64,000 bases of DNA, from positions 742,172-806,171 of the forward strand of contig CM054145.1 in the NCBI GenBank assembly GCA_028751875.1, given 5' to 3'. The notes under the pieces were generated by a model that worked only from the letters and a program-made list of their open reading frames with translations, did not search any database and was not told the DNA's origin. The translations under genes and the position numbers were made by a program. This stretch comes from Rapana venosa. Its lineage: Eukaryota; Mollusca; Gastropoda; Neogastropoda; Muricidae. Each line of letters opens with the position of its first letter. The stretch's first letter is position 1. Shown in pieces: positions 20,881 to 32,667 of the stretch.

Positions 20881-23160
20881 GGCCCGCCGTTCTTTCCCAA
20901 GGCAGAAATGAGCTCCGTTCTGTTCCGAGGCTGAACTCTCCAGCCTGCGGTGAGCGTGGCTGAGAACAAGCAGCATGAGGATGTCACATGAACAAAGTGT
21001 GGACATGCAATGTGTCTTGTCTGGCCAAAGACTTTCCTGTTATCGGGGAATGTGTCCACGTCAGAAATTCTTAGCGCATTCTTCCAACTCTTGTCAAGTT
21101 TTAATTCGTGTAAGCTGGTGAATTGTAAATCAAGGAAGAATTTTCTTTCATGGATGAAATTCACTAAAGCAGCTTGTCTGTCTAATAGATTGGGGTGTTT
21201 TTTGGATATAGAACAACAACAGTTTTTGAGGGACAGTACTTTTTCAGCGGAAATATCTAGTCAAACTGCAGTGAGGGAAATCGTCTTCTCCCCTCCCCCT
21301 CCAACTTATTCATTGCATTACTTTGTTGTATATTTTTTGTTATTATTTTGATTGTGGTCATTTGTTTTCCATGTTGTGATGTATTATGCATGGGTGAAAG
21401 TAGTTCCGGATTGTTCCGGAATTCTGGATCGATGAACTTAAAGGAAAGGGTCTTCCGGATTGGCGATCTCATTATCCGGATTGCTGTGCTTCCAAAAAAA
21501 AATCGACCAAATAGCGGATAACTGTACCTCAACTTGCCAGAATATCATTGAAAGGCATATTGCACATGATACACTTCAAAATTGCACCCAGACATGTTTT
21601 GATCTACAAATTGTGTCTCAAAAGTCCCGAACAGCATTCTTCATTGACTCTCAAGTGTGAAGGCCAATGCCAGTTTGTCTGCTGCCAGTGGTCCCTGATG
21701 CTATCCCTCAAAAGAAGATTCAGGTCTTTTTATGTCCTTGTGAATGTGATCTGGGTTTAAAGTTCTTTGATTCAGCAAGTCATTCCTTTTGAAATATGGT
21801 CAGATCCTCTTCGTTTCTGAAAGGTACGTACAAGTCCTGTTGAATCCAGCAAAAAGGCAAGAGATACAGAGACATTTTCTGCGATACTAAGTAGTCAGCA
21901 GTGATGCCCACTGCTAGAGAGAGGAGATCTAGATTCTAGCTTGCCTTTTCCTAGGCCTAGTTCATCACAGTCCAGACGTTAAGTTGCGAAGTTGGTAGCT
22001 GACGTCATAGTGTGGCATGGGGGTTTAGACAGTGCGCTAACTATGGCAGCATTGTACCGAGTGGATTATTATCTTTCAAATGTTCTCTCTCATCACTGCA
22101 CATTTCACGCTTTGCAGGCAAGAAATGACAAAATATATTTCAAAACAAAACAAAACGGAAGCTTTGTTGATTTGATAAAAATATAGGACTTCAAGGTAGG
22201 AGTGTGTGAACTGGCTAAGTGAATGAACAGGGCTGGTCACAGTAACTTTGGTATATGCTGCTTGTCTCAGCATTCAGAGTTGGGGTGTCGTGTTTTTTCC
22301 TTTCCAGGACTGCTATCTCTTTTGTCTTCCTAAGACATACCGTGTAGATAAAATAGAAGATAATTTTAGTTCAACTGCTGGGAAAGTCAAAATGCCATGG
22401 AAATGTTACTTCCAAGATACCTGGTGGACTGGCAAGTGGCTAAGAAGACAGATCTAGATCTAACTGAAAAACATACTGCACGCTGCCTTTTTTGTGGGGC
22501 TTCATCAAAGTTTACATCAATGAGTGAAAGTGTTCATTGGCAGCATGCCCAGACAGAGACATGGGGGGAGGGAGGATGAGAGACAGTTGAAGACTACACC
22601 AGAAGCAGTGTGACATTTTTTTTAAACCTTGTTTCTCTGCATCTGTTTCTATGAAAAGTAGATCTAGATCTAGTTTGCCAAGCACGGTCACTTCCAGTGC
22701 CAGTAGCATCTTGAGGCTAGTTAGGCCTGACTAGCATTCAAAGTCCTTCAGTTAAAATCCTAGAACAGTTGCCCCCATGTGCTACAAAATTGCACAGGTT
22801 TGTCTAATAGCATACATCAAGAAAAAGGTTTTGAGGGAAGGGGGAGCAGTTGGTCTGATGAAAGAAGGGGTGTGGGAGGCCACATGCAAAGTACCGACAA
22901 TGGGTATGGGGTGTGGAGAAGGGAAGGGGCAGCATCTGTAAAGCAGAAGGGGGAAGGGAAGGGAAGGTAGGAAGAGGGAGGTGGAGGGCTGGTAGGGATG
23001 GGGAGCTGTCATCACTGGCTGTGCTCAGTGGCTGGCCAGACATTGTGACCTGTTGACTGCCAGCCCCTTTCCTCCTGTCTCTGGTGTTGATTCAGTCTCC
23101 AGTACAGGCATGTCCACTGTCAGTTGTCTTTGTCTCCAGAGCCAACCCTCTCTACATCTT
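20881..23160. other. Intergenic DNA, nothing recognised
   Basis: Non-repetitive sequence between gene 1 and gene 2. Only short open frames occur. AGATCTAGATCTAG words appear at about 22452 and 22663. A G-rich purine stretch lies at 22840-22990. Confidence 0.6.
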
Positions 23161-23164
23161 CCAC

Positions 23165-23167
<3 letters not shown>

Positions 23168-23213
<46 letters not shown>

Positions 23214-23262
23214 CTCTCTCTCTCTCTCTTCTTCCACACACACACCACCACACACACACACT

Positions 23263-23293
<31 letters not shown>

Positions 23294-23404
23294 CACCACA
23301 CACACACACACACACACAACACACACACACACCTCTCTCACACACACACACACACTCACACACACACACACACACACAACACACACACACACACACACAC
23401 CCAC
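23168..23404. repeat. Compound (TC)n-(CA)n microsatellite
   Basis: TC repeats (23168-23230) pass into CA repeats (23236-23403) with CACCA and CTCACA interruptions. The histidine/threonine- and serine/leucine-rich open frames over it are artefacts. Confidence 0.96.
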
Positions 23405-24040
23405 ACTGACTCTGCTAGATATTCCCACACAGACATTTTGTTTGATAATCTTAAAATGTTACAAATAGTGAAAGGCTTGAGTAAGATTCCAGGTGGTCGG
23501 TTTTTTGTACATGATTTTTGTTGTTCCTGTTAAAGTTAAATTTGATTCTGTATACTCTCCAGCTAGGAATCTGTAGGCCTACATCGTTGTGACATATAAA
23601 AAAAGAATTATGTCATGCTAAAAATTTAAACTGAATTAATTGACTTGTGTCCTGATAAGTCCTATGCCTTGCAATGTTTTAATTAATGTGTGAATTGCTT
23701 TGGTCAACAGCACTATCAGTATACTATTATACACATGTATAATTATCTGGGAAAACTTCAATGCTTGTGTTGACATCAAGAAAAGGAATCAGTGGCAGAG
23801 GAATTTGCTTCCACCTAACATGGACCACTTGCCTCACAAGACCCAAGGACTTTGCCTTCGCCTTATGCCTGGGATTTTTTATTTTATTTATTCCAGTGCA
23901 AATAACTTTGACACAAAAGTCCATGGTCATCAGAACACTTGTATATAACTTCATTGAAATATAAAAATGACAAACTGCAACAAGTCAATGAGGCCCTAGC
24001 TGTGATTTCCTTCAGGACCCGGTACTGGTTTTGTGTGTTT

Positions 24041-24050
<10 letters not shown>
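23405..24050. other. Intergenic DNA, nothing recognised
   Basis: AT-rich unique sequence without coding signatures. Confidence 0.6.

Positions 24051-24081
<31 letters not shown>
24051..24081. repeat. (CA)n microsatellite
   Basis: About 15 CA units followed by a short ATAGATATAGAT tract. Confidence 0.93.
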
Positions 24082-24085
<4 letters not shown>

Positions 24086-24729
24086 TAGATATAGATATGT
24101 ATTAATACAGCCTTGCTGAAGGTAAGACTTTGCAAGATGTCTGTGTACTGTTATTGATTTATTTGTCACAGTTTGCGTGTGGAATGTAAGTTGAAAGTGT
24201 GCATAAAGTTATAGAAGTGTGCAATCGTGCTTTAATCACTTCAGGATTGGAAGCAACATTGTTCAGGTTTGGGAATGTCTGGAGGACACAGAAATGTATG
24301 GTTTCAGGATTGAGAGGTTTTTTCACCCATGATTGTGTGTTATCGGTGAATTGCTGCCAGGTTTGTTTTGCAGCTAAAATTGTTTATAATCCTCCAGTCT
24401 TCGTCAGGAGTGAAAGGAAGTAAAACTTGAATCAGCGTTTCAATCATAGCTTTATGGAGCACCGTGATTAAGTGGTGGGCTGCTTTCTTTTGGGGTAGAA
24501 ATGTCTATTTATTTTAATTGAAATTCATGACGTACATGCAATCAAAACATATGGTAATAAAATGTACAAATTGTGTGCCATTATGATTTTTTTAAGTGTT
24601 TTTATGTCATGTAATTTGTTAAAAATGAAAATATTGGTGATATAAATGAATATAGATGGAAACAATGTAAATGAATCTGCGATATGAAAGATGCCATAAT
24701 TCTTTGTTGATCATGTGTAATGTTGGTGA
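24082..24729. other. Intergenic DNA, nothing recognised
   Basis: AT-rich unique sequence; AATAAA words occur at about 24555 and 24865 but cannot be tied to a gene. Confidence 0.55.
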
Positions 24730-25070
24730 TGTATATATATATACATATATGTATATTATATATATTTGATATATGGTGTGTGTATATATATTATATATAT
24801 ATTATATATATATATATTATATATATAATATATAGTATATATGGTGTGTGTGACTGAAATGTAAATAAATCTGACTGAAAGATGCCTGAATTCCTTGTTG
24901 ATCATATGTACTGTTGATGTATACATGTGGTGGGTGTGGGTGTGTGAAAGAGAGAGAGAGTGTGTGTGTGTTGAGAGAGAGAGTGTGGTGTGTGTGTGTG
25001 TGTTGGAGGAGAGAGGTGTGTGTGTGTGTGTGTGTATGTGTGAGAGAGAGAGAGTGTGTGCATGTGTGTG
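24730..25070. repeat. TA-rich tract and GT/GA microsatellites
   Basis: TATATA-type alternation at 24730-24842, then mixed GTGTGT and GAGAGA blocks at 24925-25070. GATGCC-TGAA words at about 24688 and 24881 hint at a short duplication around the TA tract. Confidence 0.85.
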
Positions 25071-25212
25071 GTTTTCTGTCGCCTCTTTCAGCAGAACAGT
25101 CCAGAGGCTTTTCCAAGGCAGTTGTCAGGGGAGTTACTGAGGGAGAGGGACAGAGAGATAGAAAACAGGGGATCCACACAGTGCAGGACAGACCAGTTGA
25201 AAACACAGCCCC

Positions 25213-25556
25213 CCTGCCCCATGGGGATGCTGGGGATCGGTCTGTCTGTCAGTATAAACAGTATCCCCACCTGGAAACTCTGTGCTAGGAATTCCCTCTT
25301 TTCTATCCCTTTCTTTGTTTTCTGCCTTGTTCCTTTTCTTCCTGTCACATCTTTCTTGTCTATTTTTTGCCTTCTTGGTCCATTCTCCTGCCTTTTCGCC
25401 AGAAAAAATGAAAAGATAATTTTTTTCCATGCCAAAGTCGGATGTGCTGGTCCTTACTTGTCAGGCACTTAACAGCAATCGCAAACATTTTTGTTAATAT
25501 GAACAGACAGCAATAGTTGCTGTCTGAGCGTTTGCTGGCGAAGAAGAAAACACAGG
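25213..25556 (+). mobile_element. Dispersed repeat family D, copy 1
   Basis: Shares TATAAACAGTATCCCCACCT, TGTGCTAGGAATTCCCTCTT, TTTCTTCCTGTCAC, GCCTTCTTGGTCC, the TTGTCAGGC core, a CTGTCTGAGC word and a GAAGAAGAA end with the segment at 49285-49590. It is non-coding; the AAG-repeat end resembles RTE-type tails in this window, so a SINE or an RTE 3' region is likely. Confidence 0.65.
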
Positions 25557-25581
25557 ACTGAACAGACAGGCAGGCAGGAGA

Positions 25582-25918
25582 CAGGATAGCCTAGTGGTTA
25601 GAACACTGTACTCGCAATCTGACCACCCAGGCTCGAATCCCATTCAAGGGGATATTTTTCCCCTGGAGTTAACATCAGTTCAGACTCTGCTCTCCCCAAA
25701 AGTCCTTAAGATGAGACTATTAATTGAGGCCCCATGTGCGAAACACACACACAACATCTTGCGCACACGTTAAATCCTGTTCCGCTTTTCGAAAGAGTAG
25801 GCCATTGTTTGCTGGTGGGAACGATGACAAAATTACAAAACTGCATACACATGGAGACTGGATATAAAAAAAGCACATGAGTGCTTATTCCATTATCCTC
25901 GGTATAAAAGAATAAATA
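25582..25918 (+). mobile_element. SINE-B, near full length, + orientation
   Basis: tRNA-like head GGATAGCCTAGTGGTTAGAA with B box GGCTCGAATCCC, linker CCTGGAGTTAACATCAG, core with AGATGAGACTATTAATTGAG, body CCTGTTCCGCTTTTCGAAAG, and end CATTATCCTCGGTATAAAAG. Confidence 0.85.
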
Positions 25919-25924
25919 CATAAG

Positions 25925-26170
25925 ATAAATAAACAGGGAGAAACTACAGAGCACAAGAGACAGACAGGGAGAAAGAAAACACAGAAGACAGGGAAAAAAA
26001 GAACACATAGCAAAAACACAACAGACAGCGGAGAAAAACAACACACAGACACGAGAAAACAACACACAGACAGCGAGAAAGCACAACAGTCAGACAGGGA
26101 GAAAGAACATAGACAGGGAGAAAACACAACAAACAGACAGCGAGAAAACACAACAGACAGGAACATAGAT
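25925..26170 (+). repeat. ACAGACAGGGAGAAA-type degenerate tandem repeat
   Basis: Irregular 20-35 bp units of ACAGACAG and GAGAAAACACAACA in A/G-rich sequence. It lies between a SINE-B end and a LINE remnant. Confidence 0.7.
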
Positions 26171-26189
26171 AATCACTATAAAAATTATT

Positions 26190-27180
26190 TACATATTTAT
26201 ACGGACGGTTCTGTGCTTGAAGACGGTAGAGCAGGAGCTGCTTTTGTAATCCCTGCATTAAAATGTTTGAAACAGTATCATTTAGGCAGTTGTTTATCTA
26301 TTTCTACAGTTGAACTTGTAGCCATACTTATGGCTTTAAATTATATCCACTATGCCCATGAATGCCGGCCACATCTTAATTTGTGTAGATTCTAAATCGC
26401 TGTTACATGCGCTTAGATCTACTGACCAAAAAACAAGAAGTGAAATGACAACAGAAGTAAACCATCTCATACATCTTTTGTCAAAAACTTGATTGTGGCT
26501 GCAAAATTCTTGTGGGTTCCTTCACACTGTGGGATTATTCCCAATGAAAGAGTGGATCAAGCTGCCTGAAAAGCAGCTCACAATTCTGAGGGTACAGAAA
26601 CTCTCTCTATTCCTTTAGATCTACAAGAATGTTACAGACCCATAGAGAAAATATCTTCCGATCGCTTTTATGACAATCTCAAGAACTCAGATTCTCAATA
26701 CTATAGTAACTGTGTGGAAAGTGCTCATACAAATAATACCAACTTCATCTTGTTCAGGGATTTTTTTCAATGCCCCAGACATACTAGACTTCAGTCTAAT
26801 GTATCGTTTTCGCTTGAACGCTCTCCGTACAAAATTTTGCAAAAATATTCAATGTTTGTGTGGTGAACAAATCACAGTGAATCATTTGCTTGTGCCTTAC
26901 TCATAAATGCGATTGTCGGTTTCACAAAAGCTTAGACATTGCCATCCTCCCAACTGTCCTTTATCTCTAAAGCATATTTGGAATAACTATTCGCTTCTTC
27001 ACGAGTTTTCAGTTTATTTATAGCAGTCCGATTGGTATCTACCTTTGATTCACGTTAAGCTGCTATGTGATGATTCGATTAGTGTTATATTAACAACTAG
27101 TTATGTTAAATTAGTTATGTTATACAAGTTATGGTATTTCAATAATGTTGTGCTATTTTTTTGTCTACTGAAGGTGGGTT
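26190..27180 (+). pseudogene. LINE remnant: RNase H and C-terminal zinc-knuckle region
   Basis: Across several frames the + strand reads a decayed RNase H domain: STVELVAILMALNYIH (catalytic Glu), a broken CVDSKSAL-like segment, then DFSLMYRFRLNALRTKFC and CLCGEQITVNHLL, the C-x-C-x6-H motif found near the end of I/Nimb-type LINE ORF2 proteins. Stops and frameshifts are frequent. The same protein segment occurs at 60860-61575 (minus) and, as RNase H only, at 38375-38923 (minus). Confidence 0.75.
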
Positions 27181-27199
27181 GTTTTTTTTATACTTCCTC

Positions 27200-27275
27200 C
27201 TCAGCACACACACACATGCGCGCGCGCGCGCGCTCTCTCCCTCATCTCTCTCTCTCTCTCTCTCCTCTTTCTATG
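27200..27275. repeat. Compound (CA)-(CG)-(TC) microsatellite
   Basis: CACACACATG, CGCGCGCGCGCG and CTCTCTCTCT in succession. Confidence 0.93.
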
Positions 27276-28315
27276 TATGCACTTGAACTTGCACATGCTT
27301 ATTCATACACATACTCCCCCACCCCCTCCCTTTTTCCCCCGTTCTCATAATCCTTTTCCCTGTGGTCTGATATCACTTATGCCCTCAGCGCCTGGGGTTT
27401 ATCACAGTTCTTGATTAAACCATTGACGCTGGGGGCAACAGCAAAGTGAGAGGCTGTATGAGCAGTGGCTTTCCCACTCATGGAATTCCACTTTACAGCT
27501 TAGGCCTAGTCTTAAGTGATCGACTAGGCCTATGACTCTGACTAGGAGGCTTGTCTCGCACAGTCCTTAAGTGCTGCAGCCCTGGGGGCTGGTTGGCCTT
27601 TGGAGAACATCTCCAACGCTGACTGTCCTTATGCCCACTTGGCCGAGAGAGTGGGGATGCACTGTAGGCAAGGCATCTCCACTATAATCAAATTTCTGCC
27701 CAATTTCCGAAACAGCAGCTGCCTCCTCTGTTGTTTTGGAGGTCATCGTCGAACACGACGGACAAACATACGATATCACTTAGAGTGGAGGGACGTTAAA
27801 GCAAAGAACAACTATTGTTTTTGTTGATGGACAAGGAATTTTGCGTTGATTTCTTTCTTAGACATTAAAACAAAAAGTTGGGTTGTTTTTTTTTACAATT
27901 TTGCCATGATCAGCAATCATAATACTAAACTCTGGCCAGACACGATTCATAAAATCGATCATAATTTGTATTTTGGAACTAGCCGCGATATTGCAGTAAA
28001 AAGACATGTCCACATGACTGTCTCATGGTCCTTGTTCGTTCCATCTTTTGCATTGACTATCTAACTGACCAATTACAGATGATAAAGTGCACACACTACC
28101 CAGAGTTTCTTCAATTTTGTGACCACTTAAAAACAGTTTTGTTGTGAGAGCAGTAGTTCTTTCATTTTTATTTTTCGACAGTTGCCACGGAAGGGAGATA
28201 ACTCTAATTGCACCCCTGTGCTAGGAGAACATTGACAGTGACTAGGCCTAGGCCTAGATGAGGTGTAGTGCAAAGTCCAAGAACGGCTGAGAACATTCAC
28301 GGTCTTCTTTTCAGC
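27276..28315. other. Upstream region of gene 2; probable 5' UTR acceptor
   Basis: Unique DNA with AGGCCTAG words and the GGAAGGGAGATAACTC motif at about 28190, common in molluscan genomes (recalled). Just before the start codon of gene 2 lies TCTTCTTTTCAG (AG at 28313-28314), a strong acceptor, so the ATG may be on an exon whose 5' UTR partner lies upstream. I see no TATA box I would defend. Confidence 0.5.
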
Positions 28316-28591
28316 ATGCTGGGCATTGTGTTAGCTGCCTCAGTCGGCAGTGTGGCCGTCATTTTGTGGGCTGTCATGCCCAACCCCACGCCAAGGTGTG
28401 GCGTGTACGTGCAGCCGAACAAATGGTATCCATTCAAGTACGTCTTCTTTCGCTTTCTGCTATGGCTGCGACGCCGCAAAAACCGGTCGATGAAGCAGAC
28501 AACAGGCGAAGGTGCCGGCTACGGGGTTCGGTCAAGAAACACCCCTGAAGATATGGACAAAGCGCAGCCCCTGCCCAAAGACCAGCCCCTT
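28316..28591 (+). CDS. Gene 2, first coding exon: putative phosphoenolpyruvate synthase-like protein, membrane anchor
   Basis: 92 codons from ATG 28316 to a GTGAGT donor at 28592, phase 0. Residues 1-22 (MLGIVLAASVGSVAVILWAV) form a signal anchor. Then come the YVQPNKWYPFKYVFF segment, the basic WLRRRKNRS run, and GYGVRSRNTPEDMD. The last part (GYGVRS, PEDMD) is the pattern I recall from animal proteins annotated 'putative phosphoenolpyruvate synthase', whose N-terminal half is animal-specific and whose C-terminal half carries ATP-binding and phosphohistidine domains. The ATG is chosen because it is the first Met of the hydrophobic segment and lies one base past a good acceptor. The donor is followed within 25 bp by an (ATT)n microsatellite. 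Predicted orientation: short N-terminus, one TM, rest cytosolic or lumenal (not decidable). Confidence 0.82.
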
Positions 28592-29029
28592 GTGAGTTCT
28601 TTTTCTTGTAATATTATTGTTGTTATTATTATCATTATTATTATAATTCCCAATTTACCATCGTCATCATAATCATCTGTTTTAAAACTGACTTGATTTC
28701 GCCTTATCAAAACTACAAAAGATCAGCCTTTTTCGAGTTTAGTGTCTTTTATATTTCTGTGCCAAAAGACCAATGCCATATAGTGTTGTTTTCAGTTTCA
28801 CTGTTTGTTGTTTTGTTGTTGTTGGGGCATTAAGTTATTCCCAAAATTGTCTTTTCCTGTCAGCAAATTATGCTTCAAATAAAGCTGTTGAATGGAAACT
28901 GAAAGTAGGTATACTGTTAATCTTTAATCAAGTTAATGCTGACAGTATCGTTGTTATTATATGTAGGTGAGCAATAGAATATTATATTATAACGCCATAC
29001 TGGCTTGACTTCTGCCTTAGCTTCCTAGG

Positions 29030-29138
29030 GAATCAGGGTATAGCAGTTAGGGTAATGGCTATGATGTTATTGGTGATAATGTTAATCAACTTAATGGTGA
29101 TAATGCCATTGGTGGTGATAGACTTAGGTTAATGGTGA
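29030..29138 (+). repeat. GATAATG minisatellite, segment 1
   Basis: Units such as GTGATAATGCCATTGGTGGTG and GACTTAGG are the same as at 29734-29822, 32632-32664 and 33063-33500. This is the left end of one array later split by insertions. Confidence 0.8.
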
Positions 29139-29733
29139 CAGGGATCGACATTAACTTTTTTTTCCCCAAGTCACAGGAAAAATCACATGCCCGAATGGGT
29201 TTTGCACTTTCCCACATAACCTCACTAAAATCATGTGTATCAAAACTGAACTTTTAAAATATAGTGCATGCATAACAAACACGCACACACTGTACAGTGA
29301 TTTATATGACATATAGAGTAGACACACATAGTACACATAATTTCTCCTGTTCTGATGATTTTTATTTGTTTTTTAAACAAAAATTTATGCAATGTAATTG
29401 ATCTGGTTCCACAAATAAAACCCCTTCCCCTACCTACCACTCACCCCATACTGAGTCACACACACTAGCTCTACTCGATTGCTCTACTCTGGCACTGCAC
29501 AATGCGCTGTGCCTATGCTGACCGAGAATAGGTCTGCACGCAAACTTTGCTGAGTTGAGAAAAGAAAAGATCGTCTGCTCTAAACTTGAACGGTCAGCGT
29601 CGAGCATAAGATAATCGTCAGGCAAGAGAAAAGCAAGGGTTGCTTGTCAAAATTTCAACTGGGGAACTTCACTTGCCCGAATCCGTGATTCAGTTTCCCC
29701 GGGCAGTTGGGCAATGATTAATGTCAATCCCTG
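29139..29733. mobile_element. Non-autonomous DNA transposon (hAT-like MITE)
   Basis: The 595-bp element has terminal inverted repeats: CAGGGATCGACATTAA at 29139-29154 and the inverse of CAGGGATTGACATTAA at 29718-29733 (15 of 16 match). A second inverted pair lies inside, around TGCCCGAATGGG (29190) and TTGCCCGAATCCG (29673). CAGGG ends are usual for hAT elements. The flanks share GGTGA, but the host array is itself GGTGAT-rich, so the target duplication is not provable. No transposase. Confidence 0.7.
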
Positions 29734-29822
29734 GGTGATGGTGATAATGGTGATAATGCCATTGGTGATGTTGGACTTAGGATAATGGTGGTGATGATAA
29801 TGGTGCTAAACAGATAATGCCA
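29734..29822 (+). repeat. GATAATG minisatellite, segment 2
   Basis: Short stretch of GGTGATAATGCCATTGGTGA-type units between the hAT-like element and the LINE. Confidence 0.8.
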
Positions 29823-29969
29823 TTAATAATAATATATGGAATTTATATAGCGCTGAATCTTGTAAAAAAACAAAGAAATCGAAGCACTTGCACTCAATCA
29901 TTTACAGGCATGCAACTCTCCTTAAACATAATGAACAACAGATTTCAAAACCATGCGCGCGCATGCATG

Positions 29970-30011
<42 letters not shown>

Positions 30012-32635
30012 CACACTCGGAACAACACTTAGAAGGTGAAAGATGCTGTTGAAAATTAGGGACAGATATGTGGGGGGAAAGTCTCAGGTAGGAAATAAGT
30101 GTGTTTTGAGGCTGGATTTGAAGGTATCAAGTGAAGGCTTTTGTCAAAGTGAAAGAGGGAGGTCATTCCAGGTGGGTGGACCAGAAACAGAGAAGGAGCG
30201 ACGGCCAACAGTGGTTTGTTTGAATCTGGGTGTTCGAAAGCACAAAGTATCTGCGGCTGAACGAAGGGAACGGGATGGAGTGTACAGATGAAGGCAGTTA
30301 CACAGATAAGGGGGTGCAGATTTGTGGAGACATTTGAAGCAGAGGGTATTGATTTTATACTCCAGTCTTTGTGAGACAGGCAGCCAGTGAAGAGATCGCA
30401 GAAGAAAAGTGATGTGTTCAGATTTTTTCTTTCTTAGAACCAGTCGAGCTGCAGAGTTTTGTATGCGTTGAAGAGAGTGGATAGATGATGCTGGTAGGCC
30501 AGCCAAAAGAGAATTACAGTAGTCTAAACGTGAAAGAATGAGAGATGTGACAAGCTTGGAAGTTGCATCAGTGGACAGATACTTGCGAATCGCGCTTATG
30601 CGCCGTAATTGATAGTAGCAAGACTGGCAGGTCTGGGTGATGAATTTTTTCATTGAGAGTGTGTTGTCAAGAACTACTCCTAAATACTTCACAGAGTTGG
30701 ACAAAGGAACTGAAGTATTGCCAAATTCTATTGAAATTTTTGCGATAGAGGAAAGTTTATGTTGGGTCCCTATAAGCATGGCTTCGGTTTTATCAGCATT
30801 AAGTTGTAACTTGTTCTGAGTCATCCAGTTTTTAATGTCTTGAAGGCAGTAGGACATATTTGTCAGGAGGGAAGGCAAGTTTTCAACAGTACCACTGCAC
30901 TGAAGCTGAGTATCATCGGCATAGAAATGATGATCAATATGGTGGTTGTTTATTATAGGTGAGAGTGGAGCAGTGTAGAGAGTAAAGAGAACAGGGCCCA
31001 GGACTGATCCCTGCGGGACTCCACATTCCATTTTGACAGGTTTTGATTGAATTTTGTTTACTATAACTTTCTGAAATCTGTCTGTGAGGTATGAAGTAAA
31101 CCAGGTGAGGGCTGTGCCATTAATACCAAACGTATTTTGGAGGCGAGAAAGAAGAATTGAGTGATCTATGGTATCAAAGGCTGCAGATAAGTCAAGAAGT
31201 CAAGTCAAGTCAAGTCAAAAACACTTTAATCATCCCATGAAGGGCAATTACAATACTGACAGGCAGATTGATACACATCAAATATATCAAAGACACAAAA
31301 GCTATAGTTCATATTGGTTTTCAAATAAAATGTCACAAACACACACACACACACACCAACACACGCGCGTGCATGCGCACACACACGCAAACACCCGCAC
31401 GCACGTACACACATCAGTTGTGAACACAATTTTAAACCCATTGACTAGAAGACATAAAAACTTATTTTTACGCACGCATATACGCAGCACGTACACACGC
31501 ACGTACGTGTGTGTGCGAACACGCACACGCACACCCACACCATACACCAATATATGAATTCAATGTTTTAAGACCGTTGACTAGAATACAGACTTATTTC
31601 ACACACCCACGCACCCACCCACACACACACACATAATTATGTATCGACTACACTTGTAACAATGACAATCAGGCAAGTAATTCAGAGAAATGTAAAAACT
31701 AGGTAGTCAACATCATTGTGAATTCAGAATTCGAATGCTTACTGGCATAAAAGAATTTCTTTTTCTGTAAGTTTTGCTGATGGGACACTGAAAACGGCGT
31801 TCCAAAGGCAACATTTGAAATTCTGGAAACAAAGCATGGGAAGGATCAGCCAAAATGGCTGTGGCTTTGCGTACAAGCTGCTGATTGCAGAACGACATGA
31901 GATCTCTTTGTTCTTTTCCAATTATTTTTGAGCAGATTCTTACAATTCTCTGCAGGCCATTAATGTTTTTAACACTAAGGTTATTGTACCAACAAATGAA
32001 AGCAAAACTTAGAACACTCTCTATGTAAGACTTGTAAAACAAGGAAAGAATCTTTTTGTCTACAAAAAATGAGTTCAGTTTCCTCAGAAAATACAGACGT
32101 TGTTGTCCCTTTTTGACAATAGCGAAGAGTGAGGAGGGAGATTTTTCCTGCATCAGAAGCAAGTAGAAGTGTATCTAAAGTGTGGACTAGGGTGGTTTCG
32201 GTGCTGTGGTTGGGGCGATAGGCATATTGAAAAGTGGGAAGGAGATCATTGGAATGAAGGTGACTGTTGAGCTGTTTGAGAACAACTTTTTCTAGTACTT
32301 TAGAGACAAAGGGTAAGTTTGAAACAGGCCTATAATTCTTCAGAATGTTGGGATTGAGGTCGTGCTTTTTCAGTAGAGGTGTGACTATTGCTGCTTTAAG
32401 AGCTGATGGAAAATTTCCTGACACAAGAGATGAGTTTACTATTTTAGTGATAATAGGTACAAGTTGTGGAAGGCATTGTGAGAAAACAGGAGCAGGTATG
32501 GGATCAAGGTCGCATGATTTTTTAGTCATTTCCTTCAGAATTGTCATGATTTCTTTTTCACTTGTGGAACAGAAGGAAAAGAGAGGAGTGCCAGTGAACT
32601 GGGGGTCAGGAGGTGCAAGCAGTATGGACTCAGGA
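29823..32635 (-). mobile_element. L2/CR1-like LINE, 5'-truncated, split by a nested LINE
   Basis: Minus-strand reverse transcriptase. The upstream part (32547-32125) has LNPNILKNYRPVSNLPFVSK and LNSHLHSNDLLP; after a nested element (31198-32123) it resumes with LDLSAAFDTIDHSILLSRL, GVPQGSVLGPVLFTLY, HFYADDTQLQ (the catalytic YADD is intact), then RLDYCNSLLAGLP and the LHWLPVSQRLEYKI / SFSVSGPPTWNDLPLSL end typical of L2/CR1 proteins. The 3' end, near 29823-29870 on this strand, carries AGCGCTATATAAATTCC and (ATT)n. Only one short stretch of endonuclease linker remains at the 5' end. It sits inside the GATAATG minisatellite in intron 1 of gene 2. Confidence 0.88.
31198..32123 (-). mobile_element. 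Nested 5'-truncated LINE (Rex1-type) with (TTGAC)n tail
   Basis: Minus strand encodes FAIVKKGQQRLYFLRKLNSF, FYKSYIESVLSFAFICWYNN, NINGLQRIVRICSKIIG and RRFQCPISKTYRKRNSFMP, the C-terminal region of a Rex1/Babar-type LINE protein (family call inferred). The 3' UTR (31220-31710) is CA/CG-microsatellite rich, and the element ends in AAGTC repeats at 31198-31218. The L2/CR1-like reading frame is interrupted between GKISLLT and LDLSAAFD, giving exact borders to within a few bases. Confidence 0.8.
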
Positions 32636-32664
32636 TAATGGTGATGATGATAATGCTATTGGTA
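32632..32664 (+). repeat. GATAATG minisatellite, segment 3
   Basis: ACTCAGGATAATGGTGATGA and AATGCTATTGGTAATGA resume the array on the other side of the LINE. Confidence 0.75.
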
Positions 32665-32667
32665 ATG

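Noticed and set aside
23025..23533. Open frames of RERERERE, HTHTHT and SLSLSLS
   Set aside because: Encoded by a compound TC/CA microsatellite.
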